DNA of 31,322 bases from Apostichopus californicus (lineage: Eukaryota; Echinodermata; Holothuroidea; Aspidochirotida; Stichopodidae): assembly GCA_020650975.1 (NCBI GenBank), contig JAIPMN010042501.1, forward strand, positions 1 through 31,322, written 5' to 3'. Below, piece after piece: positions 1 through 9,198 of this stretch; position 1 is the stretch's first letter, and the number at the start of each line of letters is the position of its first letter. A program made the translations under genes and the position numbers. The notes beneath the pieces are model-generated. The model was not told the DNA's origin. It made no database searches and was given only the letters and a program-made list of their open reading frames with translations.

Positions 1-1471
1 TATATATATATACATGAAATGTCCTCAGGTATATGAGCAATGTACATTTTACTTTCAAGAAGAAGAACAGTGAATAAGCACAAATTGAAAAAAAAAAATT
101 ATAAAGAAGGTTCTGATGTGATTCTGCAGAATGATGGGGGCAAAAATGAGAAATTAGGTGAGTGCAGTGTTGGGATTATCATAAAATGAGTTCATAGAGT
201 GCGGCTTGAGAGATTGACATGCAAACTGAAATGAAGAACAAAGGAGTAATTATATGAGAAGAAGAATAGAAGAACACAAGGTAGGTTTCTGTCTTTGCTA
301 ATGCCATGTATTGTGTAGGACTTAGGGAGACTCAGGCGTACACTGAGAATGTAATTTAGAACAGGATTGAATGATGCCGTTCTGAATTTGAGGTATGTAC
401 GTAAATGGCTAGCTAGCTATTGCACAAAATATACAGCCTGAGCATTACACAGAGTGATATCACAGTACTTAAAGACGACACTTAAAAGTTTGATTGAGGA
501 TTAGGCTCTGACTGAAAAAATTTGGAATGACAAAAAACTCTATAATTACGCATTTACCAAAATAATAATTTAAATGACTGAGACATGTGAATCTGTCACA
601 AAATTCAGAATTTTATGGGAATTTTGTTTAATAAACGTTTGTAGTAGACCTTTGTGGCAGAAATGTTACATGGAATATTGTTCAAAGTTAAAACTGGTCC
701 ATTGCTATAGGCTAGGTGGCTCAGCCTAACGTTCTTATCTGCATTCACATTGTCCATATATATTAGATATATTGAAACTGATGGAAGTAAGTAATCTACT
801 TTAATAAATAACTGCTTACTGAGGCTTAAAGTTCCGTTACTAATCACAATGATGACAAAAATCAGAATTTTTCTCACCAAGCCGAGGAATGCCTCTCATG
901 TCTGGAAATATCAATCAAACTTCTAATCAAATTTTCTAATCAAACTTCTGCAAAAATCAGGATTGCAGAGTAAGTGTTTCTTCTTACCTTTAGATAGCTT
1001 TTCAGTTTTTGTCAGATTCTTCCAATTTCAAAATTCTTAAATAAACCGTTCTTATCCGGTAAAATTTTATTATTTCGAAAAGAGTCTCTTAAACATGTCG
1101 TATGACATTTTCATAAAAGAAAGAGGCAGTAACAGAAAAGCTTAAAAGAAAAAGAGGAAATAAAGCTACAAGTGCAGAGAAAAAAAGGTGTGTCCGGTTG
1201 AAAATCATGCCGTAAACTAAGCCAAAAATAAAACCCCACAAAACGATAATATGAATACATGTGACAGATGTAGATATCTATTATACCTGCAGTTGCATCT
1301 GAGTGTGGAGCGTTAGAGAGATTGAAAAGGAAAAGGTTTTCGTTAATTCAAGTACTGAACGAATGAACGTTGTCGAGGTACGGTTCCAATATCAACCACA
1401 CTCGCACAGTATGGCGCCAAGAAGCTGAAACAAAATGATCTACTTAATAACTGTTGAGAAGGCTTGCAAAT

Positions 1472-1545
1472 TGATCAACTTCTGTAGGAAGTCAAATGGA
1501 TCAACTTCTGTAGGAAGTCAGCGGATCAACTTCCGGCAGGATGTG
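1472..1545. repeat. Three-copy short tandem repeat
   Basis: The unit gatcaacttctgtaggaagt occurs twice almost unchanged, followed by a diverged third copy (gatcaacttccggcagga). Spacing is 25-28 bp. It is intronic and does not contribute to any credible ORF. Confidence 0.85.
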
Positions 1546-2307
1546 GGATCTCACTTTGGAGGCAAAACACTTGAATAGAGCTAGTCAGCATTTAATGGGT
1601 TTGGTTGCATAATTATGTTATACTTAGTGCAAAGAATGATTATATGAGACATTAGTCCAGGGTCCAATATTAAAATTAATTATATTAACTTTATTAAGAT
1701 TTAATTTTAATCGGTCTGAAAGGCAGCAATTTTGTGATGCTAAGGAGCCACATATGCATATGGAATGGCTTATACCTAATACACTTCACTTCAGGCTGCT
1801 ATCCAATTAACAGGTATATTAGCTCATTTTGGATGGTTTTAAAGTTCGAAAGAGCATTTTCAGATGGAAAATCAGTGGATTCCTTCTAGGAATTGAGAAA
1901 ACCCATCCAAAGATGAAGAAATAGAAGATTTAGGGAAAACCAAAGAAATATACCAGAGAAATTTGCAGAGAGGAATCCCCAACTAAAGCAAGGAATAAGG
2001 AAAGTCATAGATGACCATCCAAGGTACACCAGGGAACAAAATGTAAATTGAAAGGGAGGAGAAGTACAGATAGATATGTTTACTATTATAGGAGAATGAT
2101 TCTTTACGTGAAAATGATTAATTTATTAAATAACATAATGGACTTATCCACATCCAAAGCTGCTAAGTGGTAAAAATTTTCACCAGAGTGAATGAATCTC
2201 TTCTTATAGACAGAATTAATACAAGTGATGGTTTTGTAAAATGATCATATTTCAGTGACAGAGTAATATATGACATGTTGTTTGAATCTCTCAGTGAGAT
2301 GTGATTA

Positions 2308-2530
2308 GTGCAGTGTTAGCTCAGTGGTTAACTGCGGTGCCTTCCAATCATAAGGTCTCAGGTTCGAGTCACTCCAAGATTAATGTATGTCGTCAAGTTA
2401 CAGAGTTATTGACAATTGACAATTCATAATCATGGACGTTAAATATGAATGTAAGAGACTGACTTCGGTCAGCTTGCGGCTTTGATAAGCCAATGATGGC
2501 TTCTTTGCGAGTTCCTGCTTGCAGGAGGAT
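2308..2530 (+). mobile_element. tRNA-derived SINE
   Basis: The plus strand has a Pol III box A (TAGCTCAGTGG, 2317-2327) and box B (GGTTCGAGTCA, 2361-2371) at tRNA spacing. Between them is a degenerate anticodon arm (GCCTTCCAATCATAAGGTC). The rest is an unrelated body of about 150 bp with several small hairpins (GACTTCGGTC; GGCTTTGATAAGCC; CCTGCTTGCAGG). Poor pairing of the acceptor and T stems argues against a functional tRNA. It lies antisense to the neurexin gene and ends about 60 bp from the donor of the stalk exon. The exact ends are uncertain because no clear target-site duplication was found. Confidence 0.75.
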
Positions 2531-2589
2531 CTAAAATTCATACATACTACAGTCACTTAAAGTTAACTCCTTCATGTTTACAGACTCAC

Positions 2590-2704
2590 TTGGTGATAAT
2601 GGTGGTGCCGTGCACCCTTCATCATCATCAGTTATACAGCCTGATGTGGTGATGAAAATATTACGGCCGTCGACTTCATGTATTCCGTCAGCTGTCGGCA
2701 TAAT
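2590..2704 (-). CDS. NRXN: Neurexin exon: acidic Cys-containing stalk
   Basis: The exon has 38 codons plus one base (residues 926-963). The acceptor is TTTATCAG before 2704 and the donor is ACCAA|GTGAGTC at 2590. It reads IMPTADGIHEVDGRNIFITT, then SGCITDDDEGCTAPPLSP. The pair of cysteines around a DDDEG acidic run corresponds to the juxtamembrane Cys-loop of vertebrate neurexins (ECPSDDEDIDPC). The Ser-Gly next to acidic residues could be a glycosaminoglycan attachment site, as heparan sulfate is known on neurexin stalks, though the vertebrate site lies after the second Cys rather than before the first. The next exon, which should hold the membrane segment, is not in the window. The 3' end of this exon rests on a good donor consensus only, since the partner is unseen. 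Confidence 0.87.
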
Positions 2705-3125
2705 CTGATAAATAAGCAAGAATGTTGAAAATGAGGTCAGATGGGCACATGAGTTCTGGTTGGGATTACTCAGTTTTACAAAGAGATTGCTCGTTAGCAA
2801 CACATTTCATGCCAACATCTTTTACTGTAAAGAAGTGGTAAAGAAAAGGAAAAAAAAAACACTGATTTACATAATAATAACACACTCAGAACACCATGAA
2901 TAGAATTCCAATAAGCTAGGGTTTATAAACCTAGCTATTAAAGAGTGATAATGGACTAACTGTAAATTACATTGGTTTGGTACAATTTTCTATTGAAAGG
3001 CAATCCAGTACTGTATCAAATATGTTCTTGCACCTGGGCTGTGGTGTTCACTCATTCCCTATCAAGGAATGCTTTACAGCTTATTATCGAAAGTGTTATG
3101 ATCAGGGAAAAGTGTTATAACGTAC
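2705..3125 (-). other. Intron in the stalk region
   Basis: This 421-bp intron lies between the two stalk exons (GTACGT donor, TATCAG acceptor, phase 0). It holds no recognisable exon or repeat beyond a short A-run. Vertebrate stalk splice sites (SS5) lie in the corresponding area, but no cassette can be supported from sequence here. Confidence 0.8.
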
Positions 3126-3535
3126 CAAAGGATTCTTTTTGGGAGGGCCAACTCTCTCACTTGGAGGGTTTTCATTTGAGCTACCAGGGGGGCTTGATAC
3201 CGTCGGCAGTTTAGAAACCTCTCTTAGATCGTTATCGGTGGAGAACTCTGGCAAGGTTTCCACGGTAGTGATGAGCGTCGATCCGATTCTGTTTGGGGCC
3301 CTGGATGGCCAAGTTTCATCCAGTACCAGGTCTGTCTGGCGCACATCTCCCTGGATCGTGATTCTGGGGTCTCCAGCGGCCGCTATGTCCAATGGTCGGA
3401 TCTCGTTGTATGAGATGCCGGATAATTGTCCTTCGAATGATCGCTCCACTGCACGCCGCTTTCGTCTTCTTGATGTTAGGCCACGGCCACCGATATTGAT
3501 AATTTGTTGCTTGTTGAAGTGCTGAGCTTGCCTCC
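3126..3535 (-). CDS. NRXN: Neurexin exon: end of LNS6, polybasic insert and stalk
   Basis: This 410-bp exon covers residues 789-925. The acceptor AACAAAAG before 3535 was chosen because it gives GRQAQHFNKQQIINIGG, matching the vertebrate segment after SS4 (GRQLTIFNSQATIIIGG) residue for residue in length. The donor is CCTTTG|GTACGT. After IGG the protein has RGLTSRRRKRRAVER before SFEGQLSGISYN, where vertebrates have about five residues, so there is an insertion of about ten with the basic run RRRKRR (bases 3453-3470, residues 811-816). The domain then finishes with IRPLDIAAAGDPRITIQGDV. From about residue 857 on it is a Ser/Thr/Pro-rich stalk (TLITTVETLPEFS, LPTVSSPPGSSNENPPSER), likely O-glycosylated. 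Confidence 0.93.
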
Positions 3536-4394
3536 CTTTTGTTCATAAAGAGAATGTTTCAAGTAAAAGAATCTCATTATCTTCTAATGAAAGCTGAAAA
3601 ATTCATCTACGAAAACATACAAATTTCTTGAATAAAACACATTAGTGCCACAAGTGTTTGAACTTTTAAGTGTTTAACTTTCTCATTTCTACTTTATTCT
3701 CAGTGATTGAAATGTAATTATAAATTCATCTAATGGAGGACGCTATGACATAACAAAGTGGACAAATGGCACCTCCTTAAAGTTTGCATATCTGTATGCC
3801 AGTCTGAATTAGTATTGATATTGTCTTAGTTTATTTATCTTTAAAATTTTGTTTCGGGTGGGGTTTGGCGAGAGGGGTGAGGCATCGGTACTGGTTTGCA
3901 CAACTGTGCGTCGTCGTGGTTACTTCATTCTCATTCCCGTACTCTTTGATCGATGGTCTTCGCAACAGACTGTTTGTAATTATCTTATTGTTTACTGTCA
4001 GTACTTATGGCACATTTGTATTACTACTGGCAGTGGATTATATAACTATATGAACCACCCCACCCCCTCCCCTCCCCCAAAATTGGTATCTTAAATTGGT
4101 ATCTTTAGTGAGCAAAGGTCAGTCTTAAATATTGCATCATCTTTTAAACTATATTAAAATGAAGAAGGCAATAGCTTATGATACCATTTGGAGTAGAAAT
4201 CAGTTGTAGATGACAGTTAATTAATCTGAGTGATCGCCCTCTCGACAATGTCTAGCTTATCCACATTATTTGAGTATTTTCGTCTTGCCTAAAATAGGTC
4301 AGGAGAATTAAGCAGGAATAAGATTCATCAGAATGAAGTAAACTTAATTTGCTACTTGAGATAATGGAAAGATTTTATTTCTTAAGACACTCAC
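3536..4394 (-). other. Intron at the SS4 position of LNS6
   Basis: This 859-bp phase-1 intron sits at the conserved alternative splice site 4. I searched its minus strand for a phase 1-1 cassette of about 90 bp like the vertebrate SS4 insert and found no convincing one. A more GC- and CpG-rich patch at about 3850-3975 has an open minus-strand frame, but its splice phases do not fit. Confidence 0.75.
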
Positions 4395-4566
4395 CTCTTG
4401 GGTATGCATGTTGGGGTGCATTATTGTCAATCTGCAGGGTAGCGTTGGCTCCTTTCCTAAAGAAGTGAACCACGTGGTACTCCCCATTGTTGATGATGAC
4501 ACTTGTTGCTTTGATGGGAATATCTTCTGTACCAAAGTTGTAAACTACCACCAGCTTCCCTTTTAC
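4395..4566 (-). CDS. NRXN: Neurexin exon: middle of LNS6, up to the SS4 position
   Basis: The exon has 57 codons plus one base (residues 732-788). The acceptor is CTTCAAAG before GTAAAAGG at 4566 and the donor is AAGAG|GTGAGT. It encodes VKGKLVVVYNFGTEDIPIKA, IINNGEYHVVHFFRKG, then NATLQIDNNAPQHAYPR. NAT is a conserved N-glycosylation sequon of neurexin LNS6. The NFGTEDI and IINNGEYHV segments match the vertebrate NVGTDDI and IINDGKYHV, which surround the Ca2+ site used in neuroligin binding. The exon ends after YPR plus a G at phase 1. That is exactly where vertebrate splice site 4 (SS4) lies (YPA|G), so the junction is an ancestral neurexin splice position. Confidence 0.95.
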
Positions 4567-4878
4567 CTTTGAAGTAACAGCAAGGAATAGAACAGCAAAA
4601 AACATATTAACAAAAAACTAGGAATAATTCCATTTTGGCTGGGGAATTGTGGGTGTGGCATGGTGGAAATGATAATGTGTAGGCTAACTACAGTATGAAT
4701 AAAATACAGTTTCATTGTTACAAAGTTATACAAGCAATTGAGAACCCTGTCGTGTACAAGTAAAAAAATCACGCAAGCCTGGAACATACTAATTTTGGTC
4801 TTATTAACAGAGCTCTGACAGGGTAATATGTATAAAATTAACTTGAAGTATTATAAATGTCTGAAATTTTTTCCTTAC
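4567..4878 (-). other. Short intron within LNS6
   Basis: This 312-bp phase-0 intron (GTAAGG donor, CAAAG acceptor) is AT-rich, with no repeat or ORF of note. Confidence 0.85.
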
Positions 4879-5057
4879 AATTTCCATCTCGATGTAGTCA
4901 TCAGAGTCGGCACTATCGATCCTCAGCAGTACAGCATCCTCTGAAGTAGTGACGAAGCCCATGCTGATCTCATCTCGATCTGTGGTCATCCACTGATCCT
5001 CTGGCAGAGACAGAGATATCAACCCTCCTGCTGCACCAAAAGCAAAGGTGATGCTCG
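4879..5057 (-). CDS. NRXN: Neurexin exon: start of LNS6
   Basis: This 179-bp exon (residues 672-731) has acceptor TTCATGACAG before 5057 and donor GAAATT|GTAAGG. Residues run SSITFAFGAAGGLISLSL, then DEISMGFVTTSEDAVLLRID and DDYIEMEI. This follows the vertebrate pattern TYIFSKGGG...RLAIGFSTVQKEAVLVRVD...DYLELHI. LNS6 is the only LNS domain shared by alpha and beta neurexins and is the one that binds neuroligins, LRRTMs and cerebellins. A nearer-looking acceptor (AACCAG before GTGCATG) was rejected because it breaks the frame from the EGF3 exon, while CATGACAG keeps it. Confidence 0.93.
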
Positions 5058-5918
5058 CTGTCATGAAGGAAGAGACATGCACCTGGTTAAAGGGTGTGAA
5101 GACTAGGCAAAGACAAACATCCAATGCCGGTAATCTGATCTAGTTTCGAATGAGGTATAACAGAAGTGTTAGACACCACCATCGATCCCACAAAATACAC
5201 ACACAGCTTGCTACCGTCGGTAATTAGACACTAGTGTACAGTCAGTACATACAGCTGCGGTCAATACCCACAGCACAGTGTGCAAACGATACAGGGATGG
5301 ACATCTCAGGTCGAGCTAAAGATAACAAGGTATCACGTTTCATTACTGTCTGCATTTTGTAGCGACAAGAGAAAAACTTCACTTGCAAGCAACGGAAATT
5401 AGTTAACTTTTTAAAGATGGCGGCACGCTGATTGGGGCGAGTCTGCAATGCCTTAAAACTAGCATTTAACAGGGTTTTTTACTCTTTTTTTTGGAAGGGG
5501 GGGGGGAGGGTGGAATCTTTGAAGTTGTAAAGATGCACTTTATAGAACAAGTTTTAATGCCTCCCTATTATTTTCGAATGTGGAATCAGAGTTCATATAT
5601 AAAGAAAAATCCAAAAGAAGATTTGACTTCTTTTCTCTCTCTCTTGATTCACTGATGTCATACAAATGGTATTTATAGAGAAAGGTATATACCTCTTCAT
5701 ACAACACCTAATTATATTCCGGCCATTTGATTGGTCAATTGCTCGTCGATTGCATGCAAAATCCGCTCTATTCCACTCTATGAAATAGAACCATGGGTTA
5801 TACTTTTTTGATAGCACTTTTTTCAATGGTAAGAGAGCAGAGAAACCTGTCTGTTCAAAACAATCTGTTGCATGAGTGCATTTTACATCCAATTATATCC
5901 AAATTCGAAGGTGTTGTA

Positions 5919-6090
5919 TAAAACAAATAATGAATGGTTTCCATTCGTGCTTTAGTGCAAATATTTCATTCGTTGAAAGATGTAATTTGTTCCATTCAAC
6001 TCGGCTGCGCCTCGTTGAATGGAACATTCCATCTTTCAACTCATGAAATATTTGCACTATTGCACTCATAACCATTCATTATTTGTATAC
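5919..6090. mobile_element. Foldback (long hairpin) element
   Basis: Two arms of roughly 80 bp face each other around a centre near 6005. Left-arm blocks aaataatgaatggtt, gtgcaaatatttcat, cgttgaaagatg and tgttccattcaac are matched in reverse order on the right by gttgaatggaaca, catctttcaac, atgaaatatttgcac and aaccattcattattt. A near-perfect stem with a GC-rich loop (ctcggctgcgcctcg) is typical of foldback MITEs. No coding capacity is seen and no clear target duplication was found. A shorter inverted pair just upstream (tacaacacct near 5701 and aggtgttgta near 5909) may belong to the same or a nested element. Confidence 0.8.
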
Positions 6091-6114
6091 TAACGTATTG
6101 TGATGGTGTGTATG

Positions 6115-6180
6115 ATAAGAAAAGAAAAGAACGAAAGAATGAATGAATGAAAGAAGTAAAGAAAGAAAAGTAAGAAATAC
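6115..6180. repeat. Purine-rich simple repeat (GAAA/GAAT)
   Basis: A degenerate run of gaaa, gaat and gaaag units directly follows the foldback element. It is microsatellite-like. Confidence 0.75.
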
Positions 6181-6900
6181 AACCATTAGGCTAAAAGCCC
6201 AGAACAAGGACATTAAGTATTTTCTTTATAAAACAACTCTAAAGGTATAAATCTCCTTGACAACCAAGAAGATGAAAATACACAAAATGTTTGCTTTGCA
6301 GTGCAATCATCATTTAAGATTACTAATAAGTTTTAGTAAACGGAGCCACTGGTTTCTATTCCATTCTAGCCAATAATTTATTTGCTTTTTCAAAAATGTT
6401 TTGTAATTTTTCAGTCAGTTTTTTATTGTTTCCTATAAAGTAGTAACGTTTTTTCAGTGAGTGATTACACTCCATTTTACTTTATTTCTTTTTTCCCTCA
6501 CAGTTTGATAAACTGATATTAATCCTCATTTCTTAAATTAATCATAACTTATTCTGTTTCCTTCTTTTACATCATGCCATCATAGAATCAAGCCTTCATA
6601 TGTAAAGTATATGAATATGCAACATAGCTAACAACAACAGTAATACAAAACCTGTCTGAAATCTTGTGCGTTTCCTCACAGGTTCTTATAAATCAGAGCA
6701 TTTTTATAGCTTTCAAGAGTAATTTGAAGGAGATGCTGTACTCCCCCACTTTTTGTATTCCCAGACTAAATTATCAATTAGAAAAAAAACTAATTGCATA
6801 GTATTCGTAATTTGGCTTTATGGTGACAGAGGTTTGCTTGTTAAAATCTCAGCATCAGGGACAAGTATTAAATTTGTTAGCATACCAATATCCTCTTAGA

Positions 6901-7241
6901 CAGTGGCGGAGCATCCATACAGTCATAGGGGGGGGGGCGGATGACCCCCCCCTGATGGACTCAAATGGACTGCTGGCGCCCTTTTCAGCTTTTTACCACT
7001 TTTTACTTATTCGCGATTATTGATTTTTTTATTGCGCTCTCATCTATCTATTGACAAGTGTCACATTTTGTTGGTGTAATTTTCTGACAAAATGCTCTAA
7101 CGGCTATTTATTCTTCGTTTATCTGCAAATTAGCAAGGCCCAGAAAGGACCATTTCTGGCCATCTAGGGAGTATCTTTACTCCAGCGCCCCTACAGACCA
7201 TTCTCGCTCCCCCCTGACCAATACCCCTAGCTCTGCCACTG
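6901..7241. mobile_element. Non-autonomous hAT-like MITE
   Basis: The 341-bp element has terminal inverted repeats CAGTGGCGGAGC on the left and GCTCTGCCACTG on the right, 11 of 12 matching. It is flanked by an exact 8-bp duplication CTCTTAGA (6893-6900 and 7242-7249). An 8-bp target duplication with CAGTGG-type ends is the signature of the hAT superfamily. The inside holds a poly-G/poly-C inverted pair (about 6930-6953) and no transposase, so it must have moved with an enzyme from elsewhere. It lies in the intron 20 bp from the EGF3 splice donor. Confidence 0.9.
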
Positions 7242-7270
7242 CTCTTAGACAGGATACCACAGGTGCTTAC

Positions 7271-7390
7271 ATTCACTGCAGTTTTTGCCAGTAAAGCTGG
7301 TGGCACTGCAGTCACATGTGACCGCTTCCCATCCTGCCAGGCAGAGACCTCCATTATCGCAGACATCTTCATTGCAGAAGGTCGACAACT
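7271..7390 (-). CDS. NRXN: Neurexin exon: EGF3 domain
   Basis: This 120-bp exon is phase 1 at both ends (residues 632-671 plus one base of 672). The acceptor is TCTCCAG before 7390 and the donor is GAAT|GTAAGC. It encodes one EGF repeat with six cysteines: TFC, DVC, GLC, VTC, DC and KNC. The order STFCNEDVCDNGGLC, then GWEAVTCDCSATSFTG, parallels the vertebrate EGF3, which joins LNS5 to LNS6. In neurexins only the alpha form contains this repeat. It was found by splice-phase continuity, because the longest open frame over this stretch is in a wrong frame. A MITE insertion begins 20 bp past its donor on the intron side. Confidence 0.95.
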
Positions 7391-8445
7391 CTGGAGAGAA
7401 AAATACCAAAATGAACCATGAATGCGACTAATCTATGACCATACATCTCGGGGGTGGGGGGGGGGGTAAAGGACGGATGCCACTTTATGAACCAAAATCA
7501 GGGAGTAAAAAGGGAGTATGAGAGAAAAGAAGTCAGCCATATATAGCTATTAAGAGATTTTATGGAAAAATTATGGATTCATATTGCAGACAAGATACTG
7601 GTAATATTGTAGTATAACCAAAAGACAGCATCCTTTATTCCCCTCACTTTGCTTTCTGAATACTTTGGTGCCAAAATCCATCTTTAAAATTCTCTGTAAA
7701 CTTGGTCCCAATTTTACACCTTTTTCACTGGTGATGTATTAATGTAACACAGAGCACTCAAAAAGGACAAAGTTTATATGCGTCTTTCCTTCAGAAGAGA
7801 CATACTGTAGCTTGCTGAGAGAATTACAGTATGATATTAATACCACATTATACAGCACTTGGTGAAAAAAAGAATTTCATTGAACCTTATACAAAGTGTA
7901 GATCCCTGATTGCTCCTAGATGAATCAGTGATTTAACATTTTTTTGGTCATACTGACGATAATGTATATATTACAGATAGTAAACATATGGTCCATTTGT
8001 TACATCTGGTGTGAAACTAGCCAAAAATGATTAAAACATGATATTGCCTTCTCAAAGGAAAAAAAAATAAAAATAAAAAAGAAAAGAAACTCCTTCCTTC
8101 CAGCACCAGTGTCACTACTGATATATCAGTGTCACTACTGATATCACAGGTTGAGCCCCAAGTTGGTCAATGAAGGTTACGATTATACGTTGAAGTGCAG
8201 CACTTTCTATGCCTGGTCTCCGCCTGGCTGTAATTTGCAGCAAAGCATCAATCCAATATCATCATACTTGACCGAACTAAGGCACGTTCCCTCACCTCTA
8301 ACTCTTTTGTCAACCCCCCCCCTTTCTTCGGGCTTTATTTAACGCTGATGATTCTCACAAGATGATGCACCTGTGAAGTGACAAAGTCAGAAGATGTGAT
8401 CTTTCAAATAAGCCGATTCTCCAGAATAAGAATGATTTAACTCAC
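7391..8445 (-). other. Intron between LNS5 and EGF3
   Basis: This 1,055-bp phase-1 intron contains a poly-G run at about 7449-7466, an A-rich patch near 8060-8090 and a 20-bp direct duplication (gtgtcactactgatat) at 8109-8144. No exon is recognised. Confidence 0.8.
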
Positions 8446-9198
8446 CAGTGCATCCCTCCTTTAGCTGGTCGTTCTTTTGCGTCTCGGCCGTTAGGTCTTG
8501 ATGCTCGTAGTTTATCTCCAGCGAACCGAAGCATCCCTGGTAGCCAGTCCTGGACTGAACCATGACGGGCAAGTTAGCGTATTCTGATTCCAACATTCCA
8601 CCGACTCGAAGATTCTCGGTCAGGTCAATATTGGAGGCCCCCTCGGCGGCCCTGTCGGCTGCGGCAATTCCGTCCACCATCAGCAGGTCTCGGTCTCTGC
8701 TGTTTCGGAAGATCCAGACCTCGTGCCATTTGTTGTCGTTCAGCGGGTGCATGGTGCTGTCCTGAATGGACGTCGAACCAGAGCCACGGTTGAAGACGTA
8801 GTGGAGACGGCCCGCCAACAGCTCGACGGCGATGAAATCTTGGCCGATGCCACGGTCGTAGAAAATCAGGCCCTCGGGTTCCGTGGTCTTGAAGTGAAAG
8901 AAGAAGGTCAGTCTAGGATACGTGGATGGAGTCTGGAGTGAAACAAAAACCTCCTTGGTCTGGAATGTAAACGGGCTAACAACTGGACGAGGAGGGATGT
9001 CATCTTCGAACGATGCAGTGACCATGATGCTGCTCACCGAATACTTTTCCGCGAGTTCGAAGTAATATTTACTGTTGTATACGAACTGCTCCATTTGACC
9101 GATGAATCCTGGTGGGGTGAGATGATTTTCTGGACTCACGTAGCCTCCAATGTCAATATAATGATTGTCCAGGATTCCTCCTTCAAACTCCTCTGGAG
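8446..9198 (-). CDS. NRXN: Neurexin exon: second half of LNS4 plus LNS5
   Basis: This is the largest exon here, 753 bp (residues 381-631 plus one base). The acceptor is CCAAATAG before 9198 and the donor is CACTG|GTGAGT. Residues after the start (APEEFEGGILDNHYIDIGG, then PPGFIGQMEQFVYN) finish LNS4. SPFTFQTKEVFVSLQTP opens LNS5, followed by LTFFFHFKTTEPEGLIFYDR, DFIAVELLAGRLHYVFNRG, MHPLNDNKWHEVWIFR and GYQGCFGSLEINY, ending in KEGC. The LNS5 disulfide cysteines (QGC and EGC) are present. Vertebrate LNS4 has a Cys pair near its end (LCKNGDIDYCELN region); the matching segment here (YNSKYYFELAEKYSVSS) has no Cys. Exon GC content is clearly higher than in the flanking introns. Confidence 0.96.

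Larger units (their letters stand above)
1..2589 (-). other. Intron downstream of the stalk exon (open at left edge)
   Basis: This AT-rich stretch opens with a short TA repeat at 1-12. It carries a small three-copy repeat at 1472-1545 and a tRNA-derived SINE at about 2308-2530. I read the minus strand for the expected hydrophobic segment followed by a KYRNRDEG-type cytoplasmic start and for a C-terminal PDZ motif, and saw neither. The last neurexin exons are therefore probably further left. Confidence 0.7.
5058..7270 (-). other. Intron between EGF3 and LNS6
   Basis: This 2,213-bp phase-1 intron contains a poly-G run (about 5499-5513), a long imperfect palindrome (5919-6090), a purine-rich simple repeat (about 6115-6180) and a hAT-like MITE next to the EGF3 donor (6901-7241). 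In vertebrates the beta-neurexin promoter and first exon lie in this intron. I see no matching signal-peptide exon on the minus strand. Confidence 0.8.

Noticed and set aside
2310..2380. Functional tRNA gene
   Set aside because: Box A and B are present, but acceptor and T-stem pairing is poor and an unrelated tail follows, so a SINE is the better reading.
3139..3525. 128-codon plus-strand ORF
   Set aside because: It lies antisense to the neurexin LNS6/stalk exon and shows no domain. It is a frame shadow of the GC-richer coding sequence.
3906..3990. Possible SS4 cassette exon (minus strand, LLRRPSIKEYGNENE frame)
   Set aside because: The open frame enters and leaves with phases that do not fit the phase-1 neighbours, and it does not resemble known SS4 inserts.
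4804..5124. LNS6 exon starting further upstream at the AACCAG acceptor
   Set aside because: That acceptor is out of frame with the phase-1 EGF3 exon. The acceptor before 5057 restores the frame and the domain alignment.
7130..7372. 80-codon minus-strand ORF over EGF3
   Set aside because: It is in the wrong frame relative to the splice phases and runs into the MITE. The true EGF3 frame gives six cysteines.
8562..8941. Plus-strand ORFs over the LNS4/LNS5 exon
   Set aside because: Antisense shadows of a confidently identified coding exon.
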